A stretch of DNA of 64,000 bases, from assembly GCF_020379485.1 (NCBI RefSeq), contig NC_063437.1:2046001-2110000 (forward strand), written 5' to 3'. Within the stretch, counting starts at the first letter, position 1. Each line of letters opens with the position of its first letter. The position numbers and the translations under genes were made by a program. Origin of the DNA: Brassica napus. Lineage: Eukaryota; Streptophyta; Magnoliopsida; Brassicales; Brassicaceae. The notes beneath the pieces are model-generated. The model was not told where the DNA came from and did no database searches. It saw nothing but the letters and a program-made list of their open reading frames with translations. Shown here one piece after another: positions 1 to 12,207 of this stretch.

Positions 1-2040
1 CATTACAAGCATCTTAACTCTGGTAGTGGCTGGGAGCCAAAGGTCCATGGGTCCGTCTTGACCTATAATATCTTGATTAGAGGACCAAAAAGAAGAGTTA
101 GGGTATCAGAAATTCCTCTGTGAATTCGTTACCAGTAGAGCATCTAATAAAATTTTCTAAGTAAATATCTCAAGTACTGAATTAATGATTTCTAATTTCA
201 TGAATGCCGGTTTGATTCAGCTAGTTCACAAAGGCTCAATTTTCTTAAGTGGTGTATAGATATATAATGAAGAACGAGCTGATTATGTGCAACTTTTGGT
301 TGTTTTCAGGACTCCAAACGGTAAGATCTCAAACCCTAATTTTTTACTCTCTTTTGGCAACGAACCCGAGATCTCTCAAAACTTGGTTTTTATAATGATA
401 AAAAATGAATAAGTCTATGCTTGCTCATAAGTTCCAAATGACTTCTGTTAACTTGTTTGTTTCAATTTTAAATTCTGTTGGTTTAATTAGTGTTACTACA
501 ATAATTAAAAAGAACTTCTTAATAACTAAATTAAATTTGGTTGCAAAATTCTATTTGTATATATATCCCTCCAAAATAACACTTCGTTAAGGTTAACTTA
601 TACGGTTACAGTACACCAGAAACTCTTAAATTTATAAATAGAATGTTGCAACCAAATTTTATAAATAGAATATTGCAACCAAAGTTGATGTATATATGTT
701 TTATATTGGACCTAATTTGGTTAAGAAGACGAGCAATTTTCATTGTTTTATTAACTCAAATCAACCCAACTCTTTTATCTATATAGTATGAACTAGACCA
801 AATGGTGAGGATTGAGTGGTTGCACCATAGTTGACAAATGTAGATGTGCTTGCATTATAGCACCGTCGGTATGTTAGAGTATATGTCAAACCACACGATT
901 ACATTTGGTCAACATTACTACTAATGATAAACAACACATAACTAAGCTAAATGAGAGTTATGGGCTTAATACGGTGAACCAAACCTCAGCCATTATTTTA
1001 AACGATACGATACATAACTTCACATGGTTTGAGAATATCGATATATATATTCGGATTTTGTACTGTTTAATTAACAGCTATGAATTTTCATTACAAAAAA
1101 GATGTATTGAATTAATGAACAAAAGACACGAGTGGTTAGAGATTCTAAAAATAACAATCGAGTTCGGTCCTTATCGTTCACCTTTGAAATTCCATTATTG
1201 GTATCAATAAGCGAAAAAAAAAATTCCATTATTGATTTTGCATTTTTTATTTGGAAAAGGCTACGCTTCTAGCGATAACTTTTCCTGATAATACCAGGCG
1301 ATAGGTTCCCTATATGATTATTCTTCCTCTTGTCATTCTTGTCGTCGGTGACCAAACCTGTGTATATGTCGTGTTACCAATGGTTAATACGCGTATTAAC
1401 TGACCGAGTGTTTTTACGATCAACGTTGCATGTTTTAATGTTTCACAAAGCAACTAACGTTCCTAATTTCCGATCTGTATAAAATAATTGGAAGAAAATC
1501 TTGTTTAAGTTACTGTGTATGAGGACTGAAGCCAGAATCGTGTACAAAACTCATTTTAATTCGTTAACTTGAAAATGTAGCGATGGTTCTTTCACTTTCT
1601 GCTTCCGAGGTTGTGCCAACAATTTAGAGATTGTTTATTCGATATAGAAAATGATAGTGTAAGCTCAAAACTTAGAATGCCCTTACAATAGCTGCTGGGG
1701 CACATTCAAGAATATGGGAAGTGTCCCTCCGATGAGCACAGAGCCACATTATTATACACCAAATCCCTTTTGCCTTTTTTTTTCTTCTCTTTGTTGGCCA
1801 AATTGCCACATTGTCAGCAGCTCTTATAATATTTTATTTATCGCGTGCGTTTATATTTCATATTACGTACATTTAATATGTGAAGTTTGTATGGATGATT
1901 ATTTTTTCAAAAAAAAAGAAAAGTTTGTATGGATGATTGTGTTCCTATAAGTTCGTTTAATTATAAAGCTAGTAAACTCATTTCAACCCCTTTGTGACAT
2001 ATCTCTCACCGTTTATAAACATCAATTGTGATATATCAAA
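1..2040. other. AT-rich intergenic DNA, no gene recognised
   Basis: I see no supported gene in this stretch. Short open frames near 405-590, 905-1210 and 1714-1950 have no recognisable domain, and their composition is that of AT-rich spacer. A short direct repeat (an AT-rich motif beginning tttataaatagaat) occurs around 631-672. No splice-bounded exon could be joined. Confidence 0.5.
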
Positions 2041-2312
2041 TGTAGTGTGTTCACAAAAATTACTATGTAGTAATTAAACGAAAATAGTAAAAATTTACTA
2101 TAGTAAAAATTTACTATAGTAAAAATTGTAAATTGTATTTACTATAGTAAAATATTATATAAATGAAAATTTTATATAGGTGAACACACTATCAGTTGTA
2201 AATTTTATTTACTATAGTACTAAATTACTATGTAGTGTGTTCACAAAAATTACTCATTTTCATTTATATAAATGAAAATAACTTATTTACTATGTAGTGT
2301 GTTCACAAAAGA
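2041..2312. repeat. MITE-like repeat cluster with tagtgtgttcac motifs
   Basis: The motif tagtgtgttcacaaaa occurs at about 2043, 2233 and 2295, and its inverse gtgaacacacta at about 2180. Between them are repeats of tttactatagtaaaaa, itself nearly palindromic. The arrangement fits a small inverted-repeat transposon with a second copy or rearranged end inside it. The superfamily cannot be assigned because no clean target duplication is visible. Confidence 0.45.
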
Positions 2313-3169
2313 ATTTACGTAAATACTATTGGACTTATTAGTTTTTTTTCTCTCCAAAATTCCACTTTACAAACTAAACCAACTACGTTGATTTTTTGTT
2401 GTTGTTTCTTTATTTCACAAAATAAGTTGTTTGCAACATCGTAAAACTTAAGAATGTATAAATTTTCACATTTTACCTAAAAAGTGAATTTGTCAATTTT
2501 TAACATCTTGGCAATAACATTAATGGCGCAATATAAAATAAAAATGTTAGTCTTTCTTAAATCATTTTGTTTTTAAGCGCACTGTATTCAGGAGTCCACG
2601 GGTATTCTCGAATCCTGAGTAAGATTCTTCAAGTGCATAATAAAAATACCATCAAAGCCCAAAACTACAGAAGAATATAAGTGAAGTACTCTAGCTACAA
2701 ACTACAGAAAATTGTCTATAACTTCTCCACCAGGACACTTCTCATAAATGGGCTGGTTGTTACATTGTATATTCTACGTTGGGGGAAACTAGTCTACAAG
2801 TAATGAGTTTACCTAAAATTTATAGACAAGTAGCTTCATGTTCATCATTTCAATTTTGGGGGAGAGAACTAATTAGTAAAAAACAAAGATTAAATACACG
2901 AATTAAAGCATAATTACGAGGAAGGTTCTTTATTTTTTATGAACCTTTAAATATCTCATAAAGCGAAAATTTGATAATGTAGTTATATAGCACTCTCAAT
3001 GGAGATTCTCTTTCAAAGTTTCTTAATATACATAGTATGAATACGTATATTAAAATTTTTTGGAAGAAAACTCTCCATTGAAGGTGCTTTTAAAACCAGT
3101 TCTGAAGAAAGATGACTTCATTCAAAACCAATAGAATATTATAATTTTTTTACTGATTTTCTTTAAACA
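2313..3169. other. intergenic DNA, nothing recognised
   Basis: AT-rich sequence without a supported coding region, RNA gene or clear terminal repeat. Confidence 0.4.
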
Positions 3170-3860
3170 AAATGTTAGTGCAGATGAAGCGACGAAAAAC
3201 AAGTGCAGAAGGTAAATGACACACAAAGTTTGTTAACGGGGTTCGTTTCCTACATCTCCGGGACCTTGTCCAGATTTCATTGACTTAGAACAATAAGCAA
3301 CCTACAATTGCTATATGGTATAACACACACACTAGTGATTACCACTCTTTTCTAAGTAGCAATCTACAAAGATTAAGAATCAAGCACGCATGCATAGATC
3401 ACTATCCGACGCATCAGAACACACTGTCTTCTACAGCTGCAATCTTCACAGACCTCTTCAATGAAACCTCTTTTGCTAAACTCTCCCGGAGTCTAGGCTT
3501 CAATCTTCCACCTCCACGGAAGTACTTCACCAAATACGTCAGCACCCAGCGCACACCAGTGACACCAAAACGCTTGATCACCCAAGCACACATAAAGCTC
3601 ACAAGAGCTATACATGATGGCTAACTCCACAACACAAAGCGCCAACTCAAACACCACCAAACTAAGTCCACATCGGACTCCATCAGATAATGCTTTAGAA
3701 TGTTCTTCGACATTAAGCAATACCACACACCAAGGAAACCTCTCTCTCTCGCTTCTCTGAGGTCTAGATTTCTCATAAGGCATGTCCCTCCTTATATAGT
3801 AGACCAGATCTTGCTCTCCACATCTTCAACTTGCTCTCCAAGTCTTTCAAATACACATAT
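3170..3860 (-). mobile_element. LTR-retroelement LTR or TRIM-like remnant (minus orientation)
   Basis: Read on the minus strand, the stretch has a TATA-like tatataaggag (near 3790-3800). About 550 bp further come a GGAGATGTAGGA box and a GAACCCCGTTAACAAA box (about 3225-3265). This ordered 'gatgtagg ... gaaccNcgttaacaaa' pair is, from memory, a recurrent R/U5 signature of plant LTR retroelements. The minus-strand open frame at 3493-3783 would be leader or LTR sequence and shows no protein domain. No paired LTR, integrase or reverse transcriptase is present, so this is a solo LTR, a TRIM or a fragment. The exact ends are not resolved. Confidence 0.42.
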
Positions 3861-4415
3861 GACAACTTCCATTTCCATTTAAGAAAATTTCCTTTTCTTG
3901 TAAAGGTAAACCTCTTCTCCAAGCAAAACCTTTTTGCTTAATGAAAAACGTCAATATGTCTTCAAGCATATATCATCTTTCCTTTTCCAAGCATAGCAAG
4001 CTGACGCACATCACAAAACTTGAACTCATATTCAGCTCCATCTTCATGACACCCACATGTACTATCTCCTGTAGTACTTCACGAACTGATACAGATCACC
4101 TCAGCAGACTGCATCTTCAAAAAATGTTTAAATTATTTGTTATTTTTAACAAACATTAGGTTATTAGATTCAATGACATTATGGAAATAGTATTTATTGA
4201 TTATTAAATTTATTCATCATAATAATAACACAAAATATATTTTCTATTTTTATTCTAATTACATTTTATATATTAATATATTACTATATGTATATGAGTA
4301 TATATTTTTAAAATAAAATAGGGATCCCACAAAATAAGACCCCATTTAAATGTATCAAATCTATGTTCTTAAATATGACTCTGAGTGCAGTATCCAAATC
4401 CCACTAACCACCACA
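3861..4415. other. AT-rich spacer upstream of SSL10 pseudogene
   Basis: No coding region is supported. The sequence just before 4416 would be the former promoter of the SSL10-like pseudogene. Confidence 0.35.
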
Positions 4416-4703
4416 ATGACGATGCTCACCGTTGTGTTTCACAACAGTGATCATAACGATCATCGCAATTCTCGTCTCGAGTAGCCAATGCAGTTATGGC
4501 ATCTTCACACTGCCTGAAATCCCCCGTTCGCTTGACGTTTTCCTGTCCGTGAATGTGGTTAACTTCACTGGAGACACTGGTTCGGAGAGTAGCTTTCGAT
4601 CCAGCTGGGGAAGGTCTGTACGTCGGTGTCTCCGATGGTCGGATCCTGAAATAGCGAGGTGAATCGCTTGGATGGACAGACTTTGCGTACACTGCAGTTA
4701 CAG
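4416..4703 (+). pseudogene. SSL10: SSL10-like (strictosidine synthase-like) pseudogene, exon 1
   Basis: Exon 1 of a strictosidine-synthase-like beta-propeller gene. After the ATG at 4416 the reading frame must shift once (near 4435) to enter the hydrophobic leader (TTVIITIIAILVSS) and LPEIPRSLDV. It must shift again near 4590 to reach FDPAGEGLYVGVSDGRILK. The Trp codon that should follow this is TAG, and RGESLGWTDFAYT continues after it. A plausible splice donor (CAG|GTATAT) follows at 4703/4704. The wording resembles, from memory, Arabidopsis At3g57030 (SSL10). The matching exon 2 lies at 14548-15286 in the same orientation, so the two pieces are best read as one dead gene split by intron insertions. 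Confidence 0.8.
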
Positions 4704-5399
4704 GTATATCAACCATCTCGATCGAGATTTTAGCGTTGTTAACTTAGCTTCATGATTCAGTGAGCTTTTATCATGTCTTGTGGTGGTAGCCTTAGAGGTT
4801 TCTTGTATCATTATCTTGAACCTAAACATTAGGGACGGGCACATAGTAAATATCATGAATTTTGAAGATATTTGTATAATTAGCTCATTTTCATTCCTAT
4901 TAGTAATTTATGATTTATTTAGTTCGGAGTCAATATGTATTTTTAACCAGATATTTGTAACCAGATATTTAATCGTTTCATAGCTTTGTGTGCAAGTCAA
5001 CAGGTAACATTGGTGATATACTGTCGCAGATTAGGTTATTCATGTTTTTTCGGGTTATCAAGTTCGTTTAAAAATACTTCGAATTCGAATATGTTTAAAA
5101 CCACTCTATATGTACTAGGCGTTAACCCGCGCTATACACGGGCCAATATAATTTTTTTAATATTAACTATATAGCTATTTTTTGGACGTTATATTCTAAA
5201 CAATAACAAAATTCTGAATTGTATATTTGTGTTAATACATATTTCCTTAGAAAAAACAAGATGTTTGATATAATTTTCCATTTCTTATATTGTATATTTA
5301 CTTGTTGTCTAATTTTTCTAATATTATAGGGCAATTCTCTCAAATAGATCATTTTAAGTTTTTGTCACAAAAATAACATTTAATAAAGAAATGACCAAA

Positions 5400-7250
5400 A
5401 TAGCTCCTTTTTATTTTGAAAATTCTGATATTTATTTATTCTAATTTTCTTGCTTTTATATCAAATGATAATATTACGATAAATGTTTAACGTTATATTT
5501 ATATTTCTTATATTTTATATTTGCTTATTATTTATTTAACAATACATTTTTCCATCTAACTACACATTTTTCAGATAGATGTTGAATTTAGTTTTAATTT
5601 TTTTTTATATTTTATATTTACTTACTCATTATCTTTTCTTATTTTATATATTTACTTATTCTAAATTTCTTGCATTTATATCAATGATAATATTACGATA
5701 TATATTTAATATAATATTTTGTTTCTTATATATTATATTTACTTATTATTTATTTTTTCTTATATTTTATATTTACTTATTATAATATGTAACATTTCTA
5801 TATGTTATATTGTATACTTACTTATTATTTATTTATTCCTATATTGTATACATAGTTACTTATAAAATATTTGTAAATAATAAAAATATAAAACAATACA
5901 TTTTTAGATAGATGCTTAATGTAGTTTTTCCATTTCTTATATTATATATATTTATTTATTTTTTATTTTTTCTGATATTGTATATTTACGTATTCTATTT
6001 TTTTTTGCTTTTATATCAAATGGTAATGTTATTTATTGATGTTTAATGTAATATTTATTTTTCTCATATTGTATATTTACTTATTATTTATTTTACTGTA
6101 CATTTTTCAGATGTTTAATATTGTTTTTATATTTCTTATATTGTATATTTACTTGTTATTTATTTATATTCTAATATTATGATAGATGTTTAATGTAATA
6201 TGTTTATTTTTTATACTCTATATTTACTTATTATTTATTTTACTATACATTTTTGAGATAGATGTCTAGTTTGATTTTTCAGTTCTGATATTGTATATTT
6301 ACTTATTGTGTATATTTTTTTTATTGTATATTTACTTATATTAATATTACGATAGATGCTTACTATAATATTTCAATTTCTTATATTGTATATTTACTTA
6401 TTATTTATTTTACTATAAATTTTTCATAGAGATGTTTAATTTAGTTTTTTTTCAATTCTTAATTTTATTTTTTCAATTGTTTATTCTTTCTTATATTGTA
6501 TATTTAATTATTATATTTTTCTTGCTTTTATGTCAAATGATAATATTATTGTAGATATTTAATGTAATATATATCTCTTATATTGTATGCTTGTTTTTAA
6601 TATATTGTATATTTACTTATAAAAATATTTCAAAATTATAAAAATGTAAAACTATGCAATTTTTCAGATACATGTTTAATGTAGTTTTCCAATTTTTTAT
6701 ATTGTATATTTATTTTATATTGTATATTTACTTATCTAATTGCTTTGCTTCTATATTAAAGTTTAATATTTATGTTTCTTTTATTATATATTTACTTATT
6801 ATTTATTTTATTACATATTTTTCAGATAGATGTTTAATGTATTTTTGTATTTATATTGTGTATTTATTTATTATTTATTTTTCTTATATTTTATATTTGA
6901 TTATTCTAATATTATAATAGATATTTAATGTAATATTTTTTATTGTATATTTACTTATTATTTATTTAACTATAATATTATGATAGATGTTTAATGTAAT
7001 ATTTCTATTTCTTATATTATTTACTTGTTATTGTTTAATCTAATATTTATATTTCTTATATGTATATTTACTTTTGTTATGATAGATGTGTAATGTACTA
7101 TTTCTATTTCTTATATTATATATTTACTTATTATTTATTTTTCTTTATATTGTATATTTACTTATTATTGTTTAGTGTAATATTTTTATTTTTATATTGT
7201 ATATTTACTTATTATTTATTTTTCTTTATATGTATATTTATATTTATATT
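5400..7250. repeat. degenerate AT-rich tandem repeat array inside Helitron
   Basis: About 1.85 kb of a drifting repeat that alternates two phrases: ttcttatattgtatatttacttattattt and gatagatgtttaatgtaatattt. The phrase pair recurs at irregular 65-130-bp intervals (for example near 5577, 5909, 6110, 6181, 6258, 6351, 6428, 6551, 6669, 6828, 6984 and 7081). Open frames here (5579-5785, 6654-6917, 7060-7347) are Phe/Tyr/Ile-rich translations of the repeat and not genes. Confidence 0.75.
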
Positions 7251-8049
7251 GGGGGAATTTTACTTATACACTTTTTATGATATCACTTTTCAACTTTACC
7301 ATCAATCAAAAGGCATTTTCAAAAATACCACATTCATTAATGTGTAAAAGAAAATATTGCCCTTAACTTATCTTCAACTCATTTCTCTCTCTCTCGTGAA
7401 TCTCCGTCTATCGTCTCTGTTCAGATCTGCTGTTTTCCGTTCAGATCCGCCGTCTCCGTTCAGATTCGCCGTCTCTGTCCTCCAGATCCACCGTCTCTGT
7501 CCTGAACCGACGTCTTCGTCCAGATTCGTCGTCTTCGTCCAGATCCACGAAGCAATCGAGATCGAGACTCAAAACTTCAAATGTTGAATCCTCAGCAAGA
7601 ATCACAACCTGTAAGTATTTTTTCGGATTTTGTTGTTTTGATCTAAGAGAAAGAGTTATCTATTAATAGTCTGATCTAAGAGAAAGATTTCTAATACTGA
7701 ACATTGAGTTTTTGAAAATTTATAACTCTTTATAAATCGAAGTTATTTAGTAATGTAATTGACATGTTCAGTTCCCGACACTCATAAAAGAAGCATGTGT
7801 TCAAGCTTATATGAGAGCCACAACTCTGCCATCACACATTTTCTTTGATCTACAATGTTAATCATCAAATTCATCATTGTCTCTTTTTTTTTTTCTAAAG
7901 TCTTATTGACCAACCATTGACATTTTTTAGTTTCTTCTTGTGTCTTAGATTGCAGAGTCTGTTTATTTTAGCAGCGATAAAAAGTATGATATAACGCAAG
8001 TGAAGGCTCCACCTCAGCTGCAGAAAATGATGTGTTAAGTAACTCAATC

Positions 8050-10200
8050 AACTAAAAGACAATTTAGAAAGGCTTATAAGACAGTTTATAAAGTTTGTTA
8101 AATAATTTATAAGGTTTATAAATTCTGCACAAGTTTGAAGTTAACTACGAGGTATTGTGATACTTCAACAGAGCTACCAGACAAGCCAAAACTGATCATC
8201 CAACGTTCAAATATGAATTATGTTGAAAATGATTTTTTGTATTTTAGGTAAGGAGGAATTTAGTGAAATTGAGAATTCACACCTTGCGGAAGTGTTGTAG
8301 AACTAGCTAGAAAGAATAACATTCAATTTTCAGGAGAACCTTATGCAAATAAGATTATTGATGAATGGGGGTAGATCTATGGTTCACTTTCTCATATCAA
8401 CCAATGGGGTTAGATCTATGATTATTGATGAATGTAAATAATTTATAAAAGTTTATAAAAAACGTTATGAAAGCATACATTCAATTTATAAGGGTATTAT
8501 ATGAGTTCCATAGGTTTATAAATCAACTAAAAGAGTCTATAACAATTTAGAAAGCCTTATAAACAATTTATAATGGTTTGTATAATAATTTATAAGGGTT
8601 TATAAGGGTACGTAAATAATGTATATGGGTTTATAAAAATAATTTATTAAGTTTATACACCATTATAAATATTATAAAATGATTTATATGGGAATTTAAA
8701 ATTTCTGAAGCGGTGGAGTCTTGATTGCTGTCCACATGTACCTCAGAATCTGCCATGTATCATCATCTCTTTACAAAGCCTTATAAGGATATGTAAAATT
8801 ATTTGTAAGAGTTTATAAACTATTAATAAATGCATATAAAACAAGTTATAAAATCTATAAACCATTTATAAATGTTTGTAAGAAAGTTATGAAAGTTTAT
8901 AAATAATTTATAAGGGGTATGTATACTATTAATAAGAGTTTATAAAAGCTGTATGAAAGATTATATTCAATTTATAAGAGGTATTATAAGAGTTGTATAG
9001 GTTTATAAATCAACTAAAAGAGTCTAAAACCATTTAGAAAGCCTTATAAAACAATTTATAATGGTTTGTATAATAATTTATAAGGGTATGTAAATAATGT
9101 ATACGGGTTTATAAAAATAATTTATTAAGTTTATACACCATTATAAAATGATTTATAAGGGAATTTAAAATTTCTGAAGCGGTGGAGTCTTGATTGCTGT
9201 CCACATGTACCTCAGAATCTGCCACGTATCATCATCTCCTTACAAATCCTTATAAAGATATGTAAAATTATTTGTAAGAGTTTATAAACTATTAATAAAT
9301 GCATATAAAACAAGTTATAAAATCTATAAACCATTTATAAATGTTTATAAGAAAGTTATGAAAGTTTATAAATAATTTATAAGGGGTATGTATACTATTA
9401 ATAAGAGTTTATAAAAACTTTATGAAAGATTATATTCAATTTATAAGGGGTATTATAAGAGTTGTATAGGTTTATAAATCAACTAAAAGAGTCTATAACC
9501 ATTTAGAAAGCCTTATAAAATAATTTATAATGGTTTGTATAATAATGTATACGGGTTTATAAAAATAATTTATAAAGTTTATACACCATTATAAAGGATT
9601 ATAATAAAACAATTTATAAGGATATGTAAAATTTCTAAAGCGGTGGAACCGTGCTTGCTGTCCACATGTGCCTTAGAATCTGTCACGTATCATCATCTCT
9701 TTACAAAGCCTTATAAGGGTATGTAAAATTATTTGTAAGAGTATATAAACCATTAATAAAAACATATAAAACAAGTTATAAGATCTATAAATCATTTATA
9801 AATGTTTATAAGAAAGTTATGAAAGTTTATAAATAATTTATAAGAGGTATGTATACTATTAATAAGGGTTTATAAAAACTTTATGAAAGCCTTATAAAAC
9901 AATTTATAATGGTGTGTATAATAATATATAAGGGTTTACAAGAGTATGTAAATATTTTATAAGGGTTTATAAAAATAATTATAAAGTTTATACACCATAA
10001 TAAAGGATTATAAAATAATTTATAAAAGTATGTAAAATTTCTGAAGCGGTGGAGTCTTGCTTGCTGTCCTCATGTGCCTCACAATCTGCCACGTATCGTC
10101 ATCTCTTTACAAAAGTATATAACTATTTATACAGGTTTATAAAACTATTTAAAAGGGTGTATTAAACTATTTACAAGAACATATAAGCTATTTATAAGTC
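8050..10200. repeat. four-copy long tandem repeat (units about 400-470 bp)
   Basis: The landmark 'aagcggtgga...tgctgtccacatg' recurs at about 8708, 9177, 9638 and 10044. The units are thus about 469, 461 and 406 bp. Each unit is filled with short variants of gtttataaataatttataagg. The landmark cores are nearly identical between units, which points to fairly recent amplification. The second and third units look closest to each other. Confidence 0.8.
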
Positions 10201-11569
10201 TATTGTTAAAAGTACAACTCGACGATTTATAAGTTTTTATTAAGAAGTTTTTAAACAAGAGTTGATTGTATATGTCTATACAAAACACATAAATGTTTGA
10301 ACTTGAGAAGTCTTGTGAGGAATGCTAGGCAGAATGAGTGTAAGAAACTCAAAGCGATTTATAAGCGTTTATAAATTTATTTACAATGGCTTATAAGGTA
10401 ATTTTTCTAAAATCCCTCCAAAAGACAATCAACACAAAAAAGACATATCTGGTGAAAGAGCCACGTCCTTCAACAAGGGGTATATTGCTTTAACATAGTC
10501 TGAGAACATCAAGGCTTCTCCATATCTCACTCTTCTATAAAAGAAACAATTGAAACCAAACTCACTTACATGTCCAACTAATATCTTCAACTATGCAACT
10601 ACTAAAAGAGAGATACAATTGTTTTAGTATAAGAGATGTCTAAATAAGATGAGAGAGAAGAATGTACTAAGAAGCCAACTCTGCAATTTTTATAAAGCGT
10701 TATAAATACGTAATTCTTTGATAGCACAAACCACATTCTTCTTCAGAGTCTCTCTTGCCTCTTCAAACAGCTCACCAACCTCGTAAATTTTCAAAATCTG
10801 AACAAAAGCCAGTCACATATTATTTCTACGCATCAGCATTCACTTCCAAAAATAAGATTCAAAAATAGTATGCTTTCGTAACTCAACAAACTCTTCATTC
10901 ATCTCCACTGCTTCTGTAGATAATATTATACACAAAACAAGACATAAAAAATAAACTCACAAAGTATAAATAGAACGTTACACTACCAAAACACCAACGT
11001 TCCACCTCATATACTGCACATACTAAAACATTGCTAGTCAAACTACAAATAGTAGCATTGTATTACCTTAAAGAAGTGAGATACTTAGATATGCATATCA
11101 CCACACATATTCTCCACAACATCCTTTAAATCCAAAAGCTGACAACACACATTTGTAATTCTCTGCAACATCACCAAATCAACCAAGAGAAGAAGTAATC
11201 ATAGAATAATTATACTCTTAGGTTAGTACCTTCTCATGAATTAAATAATTATATAAATCTGAAAACTATGACAATAAATCAACCAAATCAATAATTGTAC
11301 TCTTACGTTAAGCTTTGTGTCTTTTGATTGCTAACAGATCAACAGTAAGATTTGAAAAGACCCAATTTATAAGATCTTATAAATTTGAGATCTGAAAACT
11401 TCACTTGAAAAACTTCGTCTTCTTTCTTAGAAACATATCGATTTTGATAAATCAAGCTAAAATTACAGAAAGAGGCAAAAATCACCATATACTATCATCT
11501 TACCTTTGTTAGTGTTTCTTAGGCGTTGGGAGAGAGATCGTCTCGTTCGTCTTAGCTTGTCGAGTCTGT

Positions 11570-11850
11570 CAGCTTTGCCGGAGAACTTCTCGGCATGCGA
11601 TTCGTGACGAACGTGACCGATTTAGCATCGGAGGATTACTACGACTACATAATGCCGGCGGAGGAACGGCGGGATGTCCACTCGCCGCCACGCTCTCCCA
11701 ATCCGGTCGAGTTCGTCGGAGATCGTCGAGTTCGCCGGAGATCGCCAAGTTCGCCGGAGATCGCCGAATTTGCCGGAGCTCGCCGAGTTTGCCGGAGATC
11801 GCCGAGTTTGCCGGAGATCTCGTTGGAGCTCGTCTCAATTTGATCTCATT
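11570..11850. repeat. GC-rich short-period repeat in MULE right arm
   Basis: A short motif (gccggagatcgccgagtt and close variants, period about 18-36 bp) repeats between roughly 11715 and 11830. All frames on both strands stay open here because of the repeat, giving Arg/Ser/Pro-rich translations (11569-11838 minus, 11595-11843 plus). I read this as a repeat and not as a gene. Confidence 0.6.
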
Positions 11851-12207
11851 TTCATCTCGTGACAGACATTTGGAGAAGAATAGATCTAGGTTAAATTAAT
11901 GAAATGAGGGGTATAATGGTACTTTAGTCATTAAAATTTTAATGGTAAATTTGAAAAGTGTAAAGTTGAAAAGTGGTATTAGGAAAGTGGTATTAGTGAC
12001 AATTCCCCTTTTATTTTTTATAAATTAGTAATAACGCCACATGTGATCTTTCGGAAAAAATATTTTTCGATGATATGAATGCTCCATGGAGCCTCAAAAA
12101 GTCTCTTTTATTAGTATAGATAGATAGACAGATTCGGGTATTTTTTACATCTTCGGTCGGATACCAATTCTGATTTGGGTTTAGTTTATTTTCCCTATTA
12201 TATAAAA

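Larger units (their letters stand above)
7251..12008. mobile_element. MULE-like element with captured tandem repeats (nested in Helitron)
   Basis: The left end reads GGGGAATTTTAC... with a nearby CACTTTTCAACTTTACCAT. The reverse complement of the right end reads GGGGAATTGTCACTAATACC with CACTTTTCAACTTTAC close behind. The two ends therefore match imperfectly over roughly 60 bp. Such GGGGAATTGTCAC ends are, from memory, typical of Brassicaceae VANDAL-type MULEs. I could not find an exact 9-bp target duplication. No transposase is present. Inside are a GC-richer pyrimidine-rich stretch (7375-7590), a four-copy tandem repeat (8050-10200) and a GC-rich low-complexity block near the right end (11570-11850). 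Confidence 0.6.
5115..12120 (-). mobile_element. Helitron, minus strand, about 7.0 kb, containing a nested MULE-like element
   Basis: On the minus strand the element begins with TCTATACTAATAAAAGAGAC (5' end at 12120) and finishes with a short GC hairpin (cccgtgtatagcgcggg) followed by CTAG (3' end at 5115-5118). It sits between A and T. These are the classic Helitron signatures: TC start, subterminal hairpin, CTRR end, A^T insertion and no target duplication. No Rep/helicase or RPA gene is visible, so it is non-autonomous. It contains a long degenerate AT tandem repeat (5400-7250) and a MULE-like insertion (7251-12008). It lies in the intron of the SSL10-like pseudogene. Confidence 0.75.

Noticed and set aside
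905..1210. 101-codon frame near the window start
   Set aside because: No domain, AT-rich composition, no splice or promoter context; a short resemblance (YGLNTV) to a frame at 50783-51049 looks like chance.
5579..7347. Several Phe/Tyr/Ile-rich open frames that look like membrane proteins
   Set aside because: They are translations of the degenerate AT tandem repeat in the Helitron and have no domain or conserved start.
8050..10400. Repeated direct words suggestive of a CRISPR array
   Set aside because: Plant nuclear DNA, units of more than 400 bp with no constant repeat/unique spacer pattern; a transposon-internal tandem repeat.
11569..11862. Overlapping Arg/Ser/Pro-rich open frames on both strands
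   Set aside because: A short GC-rich repeat keeps all frames open; no domain and no splice context.
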